Assembly (NCBI RefSeq): GCF_900107535.1
Contig: NZ_FNRA01000001.1
Location: 372,001 to 436,000 of the forward strand
Direction of reading: 5' to 3'
Source of the DNA: Pedobacter hartonius
GTDB lineage: Bacteria > Bacteroidota > Bacteroidia > Sphingobacteriales > Sphingobacteriaceae
Length of the DNA stretch: 64,000 bases
Of this stretch, positions 37,261 to 46,222 are shown one piece after another. Below the pieces are notes generated by a model that had not been told where the DNA came from, did not search any database, and worked only from the letters and a program-made list of their open reading frames with translations. Made by a program: the position numbers and the translations under genes. Numbering within the stretch: the first letter of the stretch is position 1; each line of letters begins with the position of its first letter.

Positions 37261-37408
37261 ACAACTGAACATAACCCTGTAAGGCATTGACCAGGTGCAG
37301 ATACAGCTCCCCTGAGATATCGCACTCTTAAAACGTGTATTTTTTGTAAGCGGCCAAACATCTGCAGAATTTTCCGGTTATATGGCATTCCACTAATGCT
37401 AAACTGAT

Positions 37409-38734
37409 TTGGCCGAAGAACAACACACCTATGCCGTTAAGGAATTTAACGTCACGAAATTATTATTAATCCTCGGCCTGAGCATCCTGTTAGCCGGGGA
37501 AGGCTATTTTGGCTTCCGTTTATATACGCTTTCACACCAGCAGAAGGAAATTAAGGAAGATTACTCCGATGTGAATAATATCACGCTCGGACTTTTTTCT
37601 GTAGACCAGTGGCATGACGAAGTAGCCGGCATCATCAACCACCAGGTTCGTCACTTCACCATGACCCGGAAACAAAAAAGGCAGCTTCAGCTGGAAGTGG
37701 AACAAATTATCCTGGCACTGATCAATAAAGCCGAAGCACTGGTCAACAAACCCCAGACATCCGTAGGCGGAAAGCTGAAAAAATTCGCCATCAAAACTTT
37801 CGTTAATACCGATAAGATCAAAGCTCAGGTCCCCGCTTTTGCGAAAACTGTAATTGCGAAGGTTGATAACGGTGAGAATAAAAAGCAGTTGAGCACAATG
37901 GCCATGGGTAAGTTCACAGCGATGGAACATAGTGGGTATTTTGACAGTACTGCGACGGTGAATAACGCCATAACCGGTAAAATGTACCGCAAATACCACG
38001 CTTCCTCTCCCGATGAATTTAACAGTAAAATAACCGCATCGCTGGGCAGCATCAGGACGACCACCTATAACTACTCGTTTGGGATGCTTGGCTGTATCGT
38101 GGTTGTTTTATCACTGTGGTGGATATTCCGGAAACGGGTAGAGCTACACGCCACACTTTTTGTGATGTCGCTGATGTTTGCCTTTATTCTACTGGCAGTC
38201 GGTTTAACCGCATCGATGATTGAAGTGGACGCGCGTATCAGGTCGCTCGACTTTGTATTATTGGGGGAACATGTGGTTTTCAAAAACCAGGTGTTATTCT
38301 TCCAAAGTAAAAGCATCCTTGACGTCGTTGAGATCCTGGTGAAACAGCCTGAGGTGGATTCGATCCTTGTCGGTATTTTGATCCTCATTTTCAGTATCCT
38401 CTTTCCGATCATGAAACTGAGTTCTACCGGTATACACTTACTGGGCAAAAAGAAACTGGCGGAAAATAAATTTATCAAATACTTCGCCTTCCAATCAGGT
38501 AAATGGAGTATGGCGGACGTGATTGTTATCGCCATCATGATGACCTATATCGGCTTAAATGGATTACTGGAAAACCAGTTATCCAGCCTGAACATCCGCA
38601 GTGATTTTTTAACGATCATCACCACTAATAATACGGCTTTGCAGCCCGGCTTTATCATATTCATCAGTTTTGTATTATACGGACTTATTTTGTCTACCAT
38701 TCTGAAGTTTATCACACCGCATGATTCGCATTAG
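37409..38734 (+). CDS. PqiA-like (paraquat-inducible protein A) membrane protein, first of two
   Basis: A 441-residue inner-membrane protein. One N-terminal helix (about 17-37) is followed by a ~185-residue extracytoplasmic, largely helical region, then four to five helices in a PqiA-type C-terminal domain (about 220-440). Signatures are VLFFQSKSILDVVEILVKQPEVDSILVGILILIFSILFPIMK and SGKWSMADVIVIAIMM. The start must be a TTG at 37409, because the next ATG lies beyond the first helix. Unlike proteobacterial PqiA it has one PqiA domain and no MCE-protein (PqiB) neighbour. Its paralog follows 45 nt later. The role in envelope lipid traffic or stress is inferred. Confidence 0.78.
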   Translation: MAEEQHTYAVKEFNVTKLLLILGLSILLAGEGYFGFRLYTLSHQQKEIKEDYSDVNNITLGLFSVDQWHDEVAGIINHQVRHFTMTRKQKRQLQLEVEQIILALINKAEALVNKPQTSVGGKLKKFAIKTFVNTDKIKAQVPAFAKTVIAKVDNGENKKQLSTMAMGKFTAMEHSGYFDSTATVNNAITGKMYRKYHASSPDEFNSKITASLGSIRTTTYNYSFGMLGCIVVVLSLWWIFRKRVELHATLFVMSLMFAFILLAVGLTASMIEVDARIRSLDFVLLGEHVVFKNQVLFFQSKSILDVVEILVKQPEVDSILVGILILIFSILFPIMKLSSTGIHLLGKKKLAENKFIKYFAFQSGKWSMADVIVIAIMMTYIGLNGLLENQLSSLNIRSDFLTIITTNNTALQPGFIIFISFVLYGLILSTILKFITPHDSH

Positions 38735-38779
38735 ATTCTGCCAAATCCAAAGTTCAATTACAATCTAATCCATAAGACA

Positions 38780-40138
38780 TTGACAACCCAGCAGACCACC
38801 ACAACGCCTAACACATTCGGACTGGCCAAGATCATACTCATTCTTGGATTAAGCGTCCTGCTTTGCGGCGAGGCTTACTTCGGCTACCGTCTGGATGCAC
38901 TTTCCACTGAGCAGGAGCAGATCAAAGAGGACTATAGTATGTCGAATAACATTACATTCGGACTTTTTTCTGTGGATCAGTGGCGTGACCGGATATCGGC
39001 AGTGGTAGATCGACAGGTACACGGCTTCAGTATGACCCGCGCACAAAAGAAAGCCCTGCAGGCCCAGGTGGAACAGCAGCTTCATGGCCTGATCAATAAT
39101 GTGGTTAAGGAAATCAATAAACCTCAGGAATCTTTCAGCGGTAAACTGAAAAAATTCGCATTCAACAACCTTGTGAATGCAGATCAGATACAGGCACAGG
39201 TGCCCTCCTTTTCGAAAACGATCATTGACAAAGTGAACAGTCCTACCAGTACAAAAAGGCTGAAAAATATCGTTACCAGTAAAATTGATCAGCTTGAAAA
39301 AGAAACTTATGACAGTACCAGTGTAGCCAATGCTGCCGTTACAAAATACCTGTACCGTAAATACCACGTTTCTGGTGTAGCTGAATTTGATAAACGGATC
39401 AATTCGCGGTTGGCTTCCATTAGAACAGTCACTTACAACTACGCTTACGCCATGCTGGGCTGCGTTGCGCTAGCACTTGGTTTATGGTGGCTGATGAGGA
39501 AACAGGTGCAGCTGCATAAGACGCTGTTTGTCATCTCGCTATTCTTTGCATTTATCCTGTTGGCGGTAGGCATAACAGCGTCTATTATAGAGGTTGATGC
39601 ACGTATCCAAACCCTTAGTTTCACGCTTCTGGGCGAAAAAATAGCCTTTGAGAACCAGGTATTATTTTTCCAGAGTAAAAGTATACTGGGCATAGTGGAA
39701 ACGTTGCTGAAACAGCCGAAGCCCGATGCCATCGTGGTAGGCGTCCTGATTCTTGTATTCATCATTGTGCTACCTGTTTTAAGGATCATTGCGAAGGGCA
39801 TTCATATCCTGAGCGGGAAAAAACTGGCTGAAAATAAGGTGGTGAAATATCTAACTTTTGAGTCGGGCAAATGGGATATGGCCGATGTTATGGTAGTAGG
39901 TATCCTGATGACTTACATTGGCCTGAATGGCATTTTACAAAGCCAGCTGTCTAATTTGAATATCCATAACAGTTTCTTAAACACCAACACGGTCAATGAT
40001 ACCTCGCTGCAACCCGGGTATTTCATATTTGTTGGTTATGTAGTGTTTGAAACTATTTTGTCATACCTTTTAAAACGCATTGACCCTGTATTGCAGCATG
40101 TCGGCGAAAGTGATCCTGAGCAATTGCCACTGAGATGA
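38780..40138 (+). CDS. PqiA-like membrane protein, second of two
   Basis: A 452-residue paralog of the preceding gene, alignable over its whole length: LGLSVLLCGEAYFGYRLDALS against LGLSILLAGEGYFGFRLYTLS; FFQSKSILGIVETLLKQPKPDAIVVGVLILVF; SGKWDMADVMVVGILMTYIGLNG. It too begins at a TTG (38780) with no usable ATG before the first helix. The extracytoplasmic region keeps a repeated pattern (KPQ-S--GKLKKFA--NLVN-D-I-AQVP-F-KT). A tandem duplication with both copies kept suggests a hetero-oligomer or divided function. Confidence 0.78.
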   Translation: MTTQQTTTTPNTFGLAKIILILGLSVLLCGEAYFGYRLDALSTEQEQIKEDYSMSNNITFGLFSVDQWRDRISAVVDRQVHGFSMTRAQKKALQAQVEQQLHGLINNVVKEINKPQESFSGKLKKFAFNNLVNADQIQAQVPSFSKTIIDKVNSPTSTKRLKNIVTSKIDQLEKETYDSTSVANAAVTKYLYRKYHVSGVAEFDKRINSRLASIRTVTYNYAYAMLGCVALALGLWWLMRKQVQLHKTLFVISLFFAFILLAVGITASIIEVDARIQTLSFTLLGEKIAFENQVLFFQSKSILGIVETLLKQPKPDAIVVGVLILVFIIVLPVLRIIAKGIHILSGKKLAENKVVKYLTFESGKWDMADVMVVGILMTYIGLNGILQSQLSNLNIHNSFLNTNTVNDTSLQPGYFIFVGYVVFETILSYLLKRIDPVLQHVGESDPEQLPLR

Positions 40139-40303
40139 TCTCAACTGTCCGGCAGTGTACGCTTAGCGTCCGATAACGAACGCTCCTATTACTTCGTTAA
40201 AATTAACTCACTGTACAACAACTGGTTAAAATATTATCTACTCTTGGCATAAACTTGGTAAATTGCAGATCAATCGTATTACACAATTGATAAAAAAGCT
40301 GCT

Positions 40304-42676
40304 ATGTTCAAACTCAATCTTAAAATCGCGTTGCGCAACCTCTGGAGAAACAAAACATCTTCTGTTATTAATATTGCTGGCCTTGCGGCTGGCTTGTCGG
40401 CCTGCCTACTTCTCCTCCTGTATATCAATTACGAAATGAATTTTGACCGTCACTTCAGGGATGCAGACAAAATTTATCAGGTGATGACCAACTTTCAGGA
40501 TGCTTCCGGAAAGATTACGAGCACGGGAGGCTCTCCGGGAGATGGGATTGCAATGGCCATTAAAGCTGAAATACCTGAGGTGGACGTCATTGCCCGGATT
40601 GGCGGTTTTGATCAATCGCTCATAGCAAATCAGCAAAAAGGGTTTAAGAAAACAGATCTCTTTGCCGACCCGGATATCCTGAAGGTTTTCAATTACGAGT
40701 TCATAGCCGGCAACCCCAATTCTGCGCTAAGTACACCAGATGCTATTGTGTTGACTGAGACGACTGCAAAGCTTTTATTCGGCACTACAGATGTACTGAA
40801 CAAAACGGTCAGGTATAAAAACTCTAATGATTTAAAAGTTACCGGTGTGATTAAAGATCTGCCTGCCAATACTTCAATCAGGTTTGACTATTTGATGCCC
40901 TGGTCTTTTTTTGAAAGCATCAACGAATATGTCAGAAAACCGAGCTGGGGAAATTTCAACTTCCTGGCAATGGCCAGGGTTAATGATCCGGACAAGATTG
41001 ACCTGGTCAATGCTAAAGTGAAAAAGCTGTTCAATGCAAATTATACCGACCAAAGGAATGAGAACTTCTTATTCCCTCTGTCAGACAAACATCTGCATGG
41101 TGAGTTTATGAACGGCAAGAGCGTGGGCGGCGATATCGCGCGTATTTATCTTTTTATGGCATTGGCATTCGGAATTTTGCTGGTTGCCTGCATCAATTTC
41201 ATCAACATGGCTACTGCCAAATCAGAGCGCCGGGCAAAGGAAGTGGGTATCAGAAAAACTATCGGTGCTACACGCAGTTCTTTGATTATCCAGTTCCTGA
41301 CCGAGACTATAGTGCTCACTATGGTGGCTGTGCTGATAGCTGTCTGCATCGTTGAAGCCAGTTTACCTGCATTCAAGAACCTGCTGGGTATGGAGATTAC
41401 AATTGCTTATGACAACACAAGCTATTGGCTGGGCATACTGACGGTAGCATTGCTGACCGGCCTTTTGTCAGGAACCTATCCGGCATTGTTCCTTTCGTCC
41501 TTTAACCCTATCCAGACCTTAAAAAAGAAAACAGCTAGGGCAAATCTCATTCCTATTAATTTAAGGCAGGTACTGGTGGTCGTACAATTTAGCTTTGCCA
41601 TTATGCTGATCATAGCCACGCTTGTGATCTACAAACAGGTGCAGTTTATAAAAAACAAACCGGTGGGATACAATATCCATTCCCTTGCGGAGGTGCTTCA
41701 GGATGGTGAACTGAACAATAAGTTTGATCTGTTTAAAGAGCAGGTGCTCAAAAGCGGTGCAGTGACATCCGTCAACAAGTCGTCCCGCAGCATGACTGAC
41801 GTAGGCAGTTGGTTTTATGGCTTTAAATGGCCCGGAATGGAAGAATCAGGGAAAGAAATTGTTTTCAACCGCCTGGAGACCCACTATGATTTTGTGAAGA
41901 CAAACGGTGTGGAGATGGTATCAGGGCGTGATTTCTCCAGGGATTTCGCCTCAGATAGCGCAGGAATTTTACTGAGCAGTACTGCCGTGAAGGCGATGAA
42001 GCTTAAAAATCCTTTAGGAATGAACGTAACCCTCTTTGGCAGCCAACTAAAGGTTATCGGTGTTTTTAAAGATTTCATCTGGGATTCTCCGTATCGTTCC
42101 GGACGCCAGATGGTGATCATCTTCAATAAAAATCCCGGAGGAGTCATTAATATGCGGCTAAATCCTGTTAACAGTCTGAGTAAAAATATGGAGATGATCT
42201 CAGGTATTGTCAGAAATATCAATCCGGAATTTCCGATAGAGGTTAGGTTTGTAAATGATCTGTTTGCCAATAAACTGCAGTCAGAAAAAACACTGGGCAT
42301 TCTGGCCAACCTATTTGGCGGCATCGCGATACTGATCTCCTGTCTGGGGCTTTATGGCCTGGCTGCATACACGGCAGAACAGCGTACAAAAGAGTTTGGC
42401 GTACGCCGTGTTCTGGGTGCTTCAGTTGGCAATATCATGAAACTACTCTCCACTTCTTTTCTGAAAATGGTGTTCATCGCTGTATGTATTGGTGTACCGC
42501 TGGCTTATTCCCTGATGAACAGATGGCTCACAAGTTTTGAGTTCAGGACAACCATATCACTGGCAATTGTATTGATAGCAATAGCGGGGATTATAGTCAT
42601 TGCATTTTTGACGGTGGGTTTTCAGGCTTACAAGGCTGCAAAAGCCAACCCTGTTGAAGCCCTGAAGTACGAATAA
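40304..42676 (+). CDS. FtsX-like ABC transporter permease (MacB type)
   Basis: A 790-residue permease with the Bacteroidetes double-FtsX layout: N-terminal helix (NLWRNKTSSVINIAGLAAGLSACLLLLLYI), MacB-type periplasmic domain, three helices around 280-390, a mid helix (LVVVQFSFAIMLIIATLVIYKQV), a second periplasmic domain, and three C-terminal helices. The conserved ERRAKEVGIRKTIGATRSSLIIQFLTE and RTKEFGVRRVLGAS coupling motifs are present. No ATPase gene is adjacent. Such permeases usually export peptides or act in mechanotransmission; the substrate is unknown. Confidence 0.9.
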   Translation: MFKLNLKIALRNLWRNKTSSVINIAGLAAGLSACLLLLLYINYEMNFDRHFRDADKIYQVMTNFQDASGKITSTGGSPGDGIAMAIKAEIPEVDVIARIGGFDQSLIANQQKGFKKTDLFADPDILKVFNYEFIAGNPNSALSTPDAIVLTETTAKLLFGTTDVLNKTVRYKNSNDLKVTGVIKDLPANTSIRFDYLMPWSFFESINEYVRKPSWGNFNFLAMARVNDPDKIDLVNAKVKKLFNANYTDQRNENFLFPLSDKHLHGEFMNGKSVGGDIARIYLFMALAFGILLVACINFINMATAKSERRAKEVGIRKTIGATRSSLIIQFLTETIVLTMVAVLIAVCIVEASLPAFKNLLGMEITIAYDNTSYWLGILTVALLTGLLSGTYPALFLSSFNPIQTLKKKTARANLIPINLRQVLVVVQFSFAIMLIIATLVIYKQVQFIKNKPVGYNIHSLAEVLQDGELNNKFDLFKEQVLKSGAVTSVNKSSRSMTDVGSWFYGFKWPGMEESGKEIVFNRLETHYDFVKTNGVEMVSGRDFSRDFASDSAGILLSSTAVKAMKLKNPLGMNVTLFGSQLKVIGVFKDFIWDSPYRSGRQMVIIFNKNPGGVINMRLNPVNSLSKNMEMISGIVRNINPEFPIEVRFVNDLFANKLQSEKTLGILANLFGGIAILISCLGLYGLAAYTAEQRTKEFGVRRVLGASVGNIMKLLSTSFLKMVFIAVCIGVPLAYSLMNRWLTSFEFRTTISLAIVLIAIAGIIVIAFLTVGFQAYKAAKANPVEALKYE

Positions 42677-42694
42677 AGCAAGTTGTGTAAAATT

Positions 42695-42722
42695 AAGGCA
42701 CCGCAATACGGTGCCTTTTTTA
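42695..42722. terminator. terminator between converging permease and GH92 genes
   Basis: Stem aaggcaccg (42695-42703)/cggtgcctt (42709-42717) followed by ttttttat. It closes the permease transcript and lies just beyond the GH92 stop codon. Confidence 0.85.
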
Positions 42723-42728
42723 TTTCAA

Positions 42729-44996
42729 TTACTCTTTTCCGCTGAGTGAAAACGGTTGATCTGCCGGAGCCAGTCCGCGGGTAAGTGCAGGACTGGCTGA
42801 CATTTCAAGTTTTAAGACACCCCCTTTGAGAAAGTTCCCATGTGTCAAATAATTATGCGTGAACGGCTCGCCGTTTAACGTTGCAGATTGAATATATACG
42901 TTTTCTTTATTATTTGCCGGGGCATCAATTACGAATTTTTTCCCATTTTCCAGGTTCAGCGTGATCTTCTTAAACATCGGGCTTCCCAGAACGTACTGGT
43001 CTGTCCCCGGGGTCACACTATAAAAACCCATTGCACTCAGTACATACCAGGAACTTGTTTGCCCCTGATCTTCGTCACCAGGATAGCCGTTTTCAGTTGC
43101 ATTGTACAATTTGCTCATGATCTCCCGGGTATGATACTGGGTTTTCCAGGGCTGTTCTGCATAAGTGTAAAGATAAGCCATATGCTGAATAGGCTGGTTC
43201 CCATGCGCATACTGTCCCATATTTGCCATTACCATCTCCGTCATTTCGTGGATCATGCCCCCATAACTTCCAACATTGACCCTGTTAGGTTCAGAAAAAA
43301 CAGAATCCAGCTTCGCTGTAAAATTCTGATTCCCACCCATTAAGCTGATCAGCCCATGGATATCCTGCAATACTGACCACTGCCAGTGCCATGCATTCCC
43401 CTCTGTAAAGGGGCCTCCCCATTCTGCAGGGTCAAAATTCGGTTTCCAGTTACCTGCACCATCTTTCCCCCGCATAAACCGCGTTGAAGGATCATAGACA
43501 TTTTTATAGTTATACATCTGGCGTTTAAAAATATCAGCGTAAAAATCCCTTCCAGTCATTTTTGCCAGGTTATATCCGCAAAAATCATCATAGGCATATT
43601 CCATGGTCTTTGCGGTAGCCTCTCTGAATTGCGGATAGGGTACATACCCCAGCTGATAATATTCCTTCCATCCGTCGCGCCCATTTGCCGGCCCCCAGGG
43701 ACCTTTATGGGTAGCCTCATGTAAATAAGCTTTCAGTGCGAGATCGGGATCAAACGTATGAATCCCCTTTGCCCAGGCATCTGCGAGTAAGGAAATAGCA
43801 TGGTTGCCGATCATACTGCCTGCCTCACTTGGAAATGACCAGGATGGCAGCCAGCCGCATTGCTGATAAGCTTCAAGCAGGGCATTCATATATCTGCCGT
43901 GCATTTCCGGATGAATGAGCGTGTTCAACGGGAACTGGGCCCTGAAGGTATCCCAGAAGCCGGTATCTGTAAACATGTAACCAGGATGGATTTTGGCATC
44001 ATAGGGACTGAAATAATAAGGTTTTCCATCCTTATCTATTTCATAATATTTCCTGGAAAACAAACTGGCCCTGAAAAAACAGGAGTAGAACGTTGCTTTG
44101 TCTTCTTCTGAACCACCTTCCACTACTATTTTCCCGAGCGACTTATTCCATACCCCTGCCGCCTTCGCTTTGGTGTCTTCTAATGTATGATCCTGTCCCA
44201 GCTCATTGATCAGATTCAGGGCAGCCTGTTCTTCACTGATATACGAAGAAGCCACTTTTACCTGGACTTTGGATCCGGCCGCAAACTCCACATAAGCACC
44301 TTTGCCCTCTCCTTCCGCTGCTGTGGCATTGGCCTGAACAGTATTTACTTTGTTCTCCCAGGTACCATAAGACTTAAAAGGATGATCAAATACAGCGATA
44401 AAATAGTTCCGGAAACCTTCCTTAAATCCTTCTCCATTGTGTACATAACCAGTGATTTTATTTTCTTTCGGATAGATCCTGATGCCACTCATGCCTGTAT
44501 AACCATCTAAAACCAGGAAGCTTTTCCTTCCCTTAGGATAGCTGAAGCGCAAATGTGCGCCACGTTCTGAAGGAGAGATTTCTGTAGTAATATTATTCTT
44601 AAATTTTACCTTATAATAATTTGGTTTAGCAATTTCATCAGCATGACTGAACTCAGCTTCGCGGTCATTCTCGTTCAGGGTCAACCGGTCCGTCATCGGC
44701 ATAAATGAGAACACAGCGTAATCGCGGGTCCATGAACTGCATTGATGTGCCTGCTGAAACCCACGGATATGATCTTTTTGGTATTGATATTTCCAGCCAT
44801 CACCATTTTTTCCGGTTTGCGGGGTCCAGGTATGCATACCAAAGGGCAGCGCAGTAGTAGGATAGGTATTTCCCCTGGTCAGTTCATGCCTGGAGTTTGT
44901 GCCCTGCAAAGTATTTACATAGCTTACAAGATCTTTATGTTGTGCAGAGGCAGCATAACTCCATAAAAAGATAAAAATTACTGATTTAAATTTCAT
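42729..44996 (-). CDS. GH92 family alpha-mannosidase, exported
   Basis: A calcium-dependent exo-alpha-mannosidase family, typically alpha-1,2 or alpha-1,3. The start is placed at 44996 (MKFKSVIFIFLWSYAASAQ, 755 residues, signal peptide of about 19) rather than at the more distal ATG at 45119, which would overlap the GH76 gene. GH92 features are GNTYPTTALPFGMHTWTPQTG, HIRGFQQAHQCS, FTDTGFWDTFRAQFPL, ANGRDGWKEYYQLGYVPYP, EGNAWHWQWSVLQD and GYPGDEDQGQTSSWYVLSAMGFY. It is the last gene of the mannan-type locus and would trim side chains or oligosaccharides, most likely in the periplasm. Confidence 0.93.
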   Translation of the reverse strand: MKFKSVIFIFLWSYAASAQHKDLVSYVNTLQGTNSRHELTRGNTYPTTALPFGMHTWTPQTGKNGDGWKYQYQKDHIRGFQQAHQCSSWTRDYAVFSFMPMTDRLTLNENDREAEFSHADEIAKPNYYKVKFKNNITTEISPSERGAHLRFSYPKGRKSFLVLDGYTGMSGIRIYPKENKITGYVHNGEGFKEGFRNYFIAVFDHPFKSYGTWENKVNTVQANATAAEGEGKGAYVEFAAGSKVQVKVASSYISEEQAALNLINELGQDHTLEDTKAKAAGVWNKSLGKIVVEGGSEEDKATFYSCFFRASLFSRKYYEIDKDGKPYYFSPYDAKIHPGYMFTDTGFWDTFRAQFPLNTLIHPEMHGRYMNALLEAYQQCGWLPSWSFPSEAGSMIGNHAISLLADAWAKGIHTFDPDLALKAYLHEATHKGPWGPANGRDGWKEYYQLGYVPYPQFREATAKTMEYAYDDFCGYNLAKMTGRDFYADIFKRQMYNYKNVYDPSTRFMRGKDGAGNWKPNFDPAEWGGPFTEGNAWHWQWSVLQDIHGLISLMGGNQNFTAKLDSVFSEPNRVNVGSYGGMIHEMTEMVMANMGQYAHGNQPIQHMAYLYTYAEQPWKTQYHTREIMSKLYNATENGYPGDEDQGQTSSWYVLSAMGFYSVTPGTDQYVLGSPMFKKITLNLENGKKFVIDAPANNKENVYIQSATLNGEPFTHNYLTHGNFLKGGVLKLEMSASPALTRGLAPADQPFSLSGKE

Positions 44997-45012
44997 TTGT
45001 ATGTATGTTAAT

Positions 45013-46164
45013 TTAAATTGGGTTAAATAATTGCATAAAAGCAACTGCACTACTCGATTCGTAGGATTGAACAATACCAGTTGGGCAAGGAATTTTGTAA
45101 TTTCTGTGCATGATACCACGGCTTTGGTCGCGGTTTTGCCAGGCAGTATTGATATTGTTGTCTATCCATGTGGCATATTGTCCTGAGGTGTCTTCCGGTA
45201 ACAGCTGGATCAGGTACTGTGCCAGGATCGCTTTCAGGACTCCCTGCTCATTAAAATCACCTTCTGCCGGCAGGATACCATTACTATCGCTCATCGTATT
45301 TTTCACGTAATTTGCACAAAGTTTTGCATCAGCCAGGTAACTCTGTGTACCGGTAGCTTTATACAATGCCATTGCAGAACCAATACAGGTTCCGTAATTG
45401 TAGGTATAATCGGCATATCCAGGCACGTTTCCTATTTTATTGTCGGCCACTCTCCCGCTATTCGTATCAAATAAATTGGCCCTGGACCAGGCGTAAATGC
45501 TTGTGGCTTTGGTAAAGTATGCTTCATTTTTGGTCACTGCATAAAGCTTCATTGCTGCGATCACAGTAGGATAATTGATACAGGAGTTTTTTCCGCTATG
45601 TTGAAAATCCCAGAACATACCTCCTGCTACCGGATCATATGAGCCATTCCACACCCTGTCGAATCCAGCTTTCGCTTTATCCAGATAAACGGTATTACCG
45701 GTGATCTGATAGGCATTGGTTAAAGCAATGACCCACCACATCATATCATCATATATAAACCAGGTAGTGGTATTGTTCCAGTTGTAACCGTCATACCTGT
45801 TAAAACCACCGGTATAGATATCGTTTATCATTTTCAGATCAGCCGGATCTTTAGTACGCTGGTAGGCATTCATGACCATATCCCAGTAAATTGCCTGGGT
45901 CCAGATCGCTCCTATCGAATTCCTTTCTGTAGTTGCATAGTATAATTTATCTGTGCTGCTGTAGTAGATGTTATTAAAAGAATGGAATGCTGCAGTGGCA
46001 TCGGCTGGCGTAAATAGCTGTTTTTTTGTCAGCAGAGCTGAAGGTTCAGTTACTTCTGTTGCTTTTTTACTGCAGGAGGAAATGCTGCAGGCCATCATTG
46101 TCACCAGTATTATGTAATATCTTTTACGTAAAAAGAAGAAATGGATCATATTCATCATTAACAT
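45013..46164 (-). CDS. GH76 family endo-alpha-1,6-mannanase, lipoprotein
   Basis: A 383-residue (alpha/alpha)6-barrel enzyme of the GH76 type, which cuts alpha-1,6-mannan backbones. The leader ends in a lipobox (ISSC around residue 30, or MMAC slightly earlier), so it is lipid-anchored and probably on the cell surface. The paired catalytic aspartates are in WFIYDDMMWWVIAL around residue 138. Other matches are YYSSTDKLYYATTERNSIGAIWTQAIYWDM, TYNYGTCIGSAMALYKATG and EGDFNEQGVLKAILAQYL. Several Met codons precede the leader, so the exact start (46164 or 46149) is open. Its stop is 17 nt from the GH92 start. Confidence 0.92.
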   Translation of the reverse strand: MLMMNMIHFFFLRKRYYIILVTMMACSISSCSKKATEVTEPSALLTKKQLFTPADATAAFHSFNNIYYSSTDKLYYATTERNSIGAIWTQAIYWDMVMNAYQRTKDPADLKMINDIYTGGFNRYDGYNWNNTTTWFIYDDMMWWVIALTNAYQITGNTVYLDKAKAGFDRVWNGSYDPVAGGMFWDFQHSGKNSCINYPTVIAAMKLYAVTKNEAYFTKATSIYAWSRANLFDTNSGRVADNKIGNVPGYADYTYNYGTCIGSAMALYKATGTQSYLADAKLCANYVKNTMSDSNGILPAEGDFNEQGVLKAILAQYLIQLLPEDTSGQYATWIDNNINTAWQNRDQSRGIMHRNYKIPCPTGIVQSYESSSAVAFMQLFNPI

Positions 46165-46222
46165 TTTAGATGGTTTAAAGGCCCGGAAGATCCTTTCTTC
46201 CGGGAGTCAATTCAGTTTATTA

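Noticed and set aside
44997-45119. Longer N-terminus of the GH92 protein
   Set aside because: It would overlap the GH76 coding region by about 100 nt and bury the signal peptide that begins at 44996.
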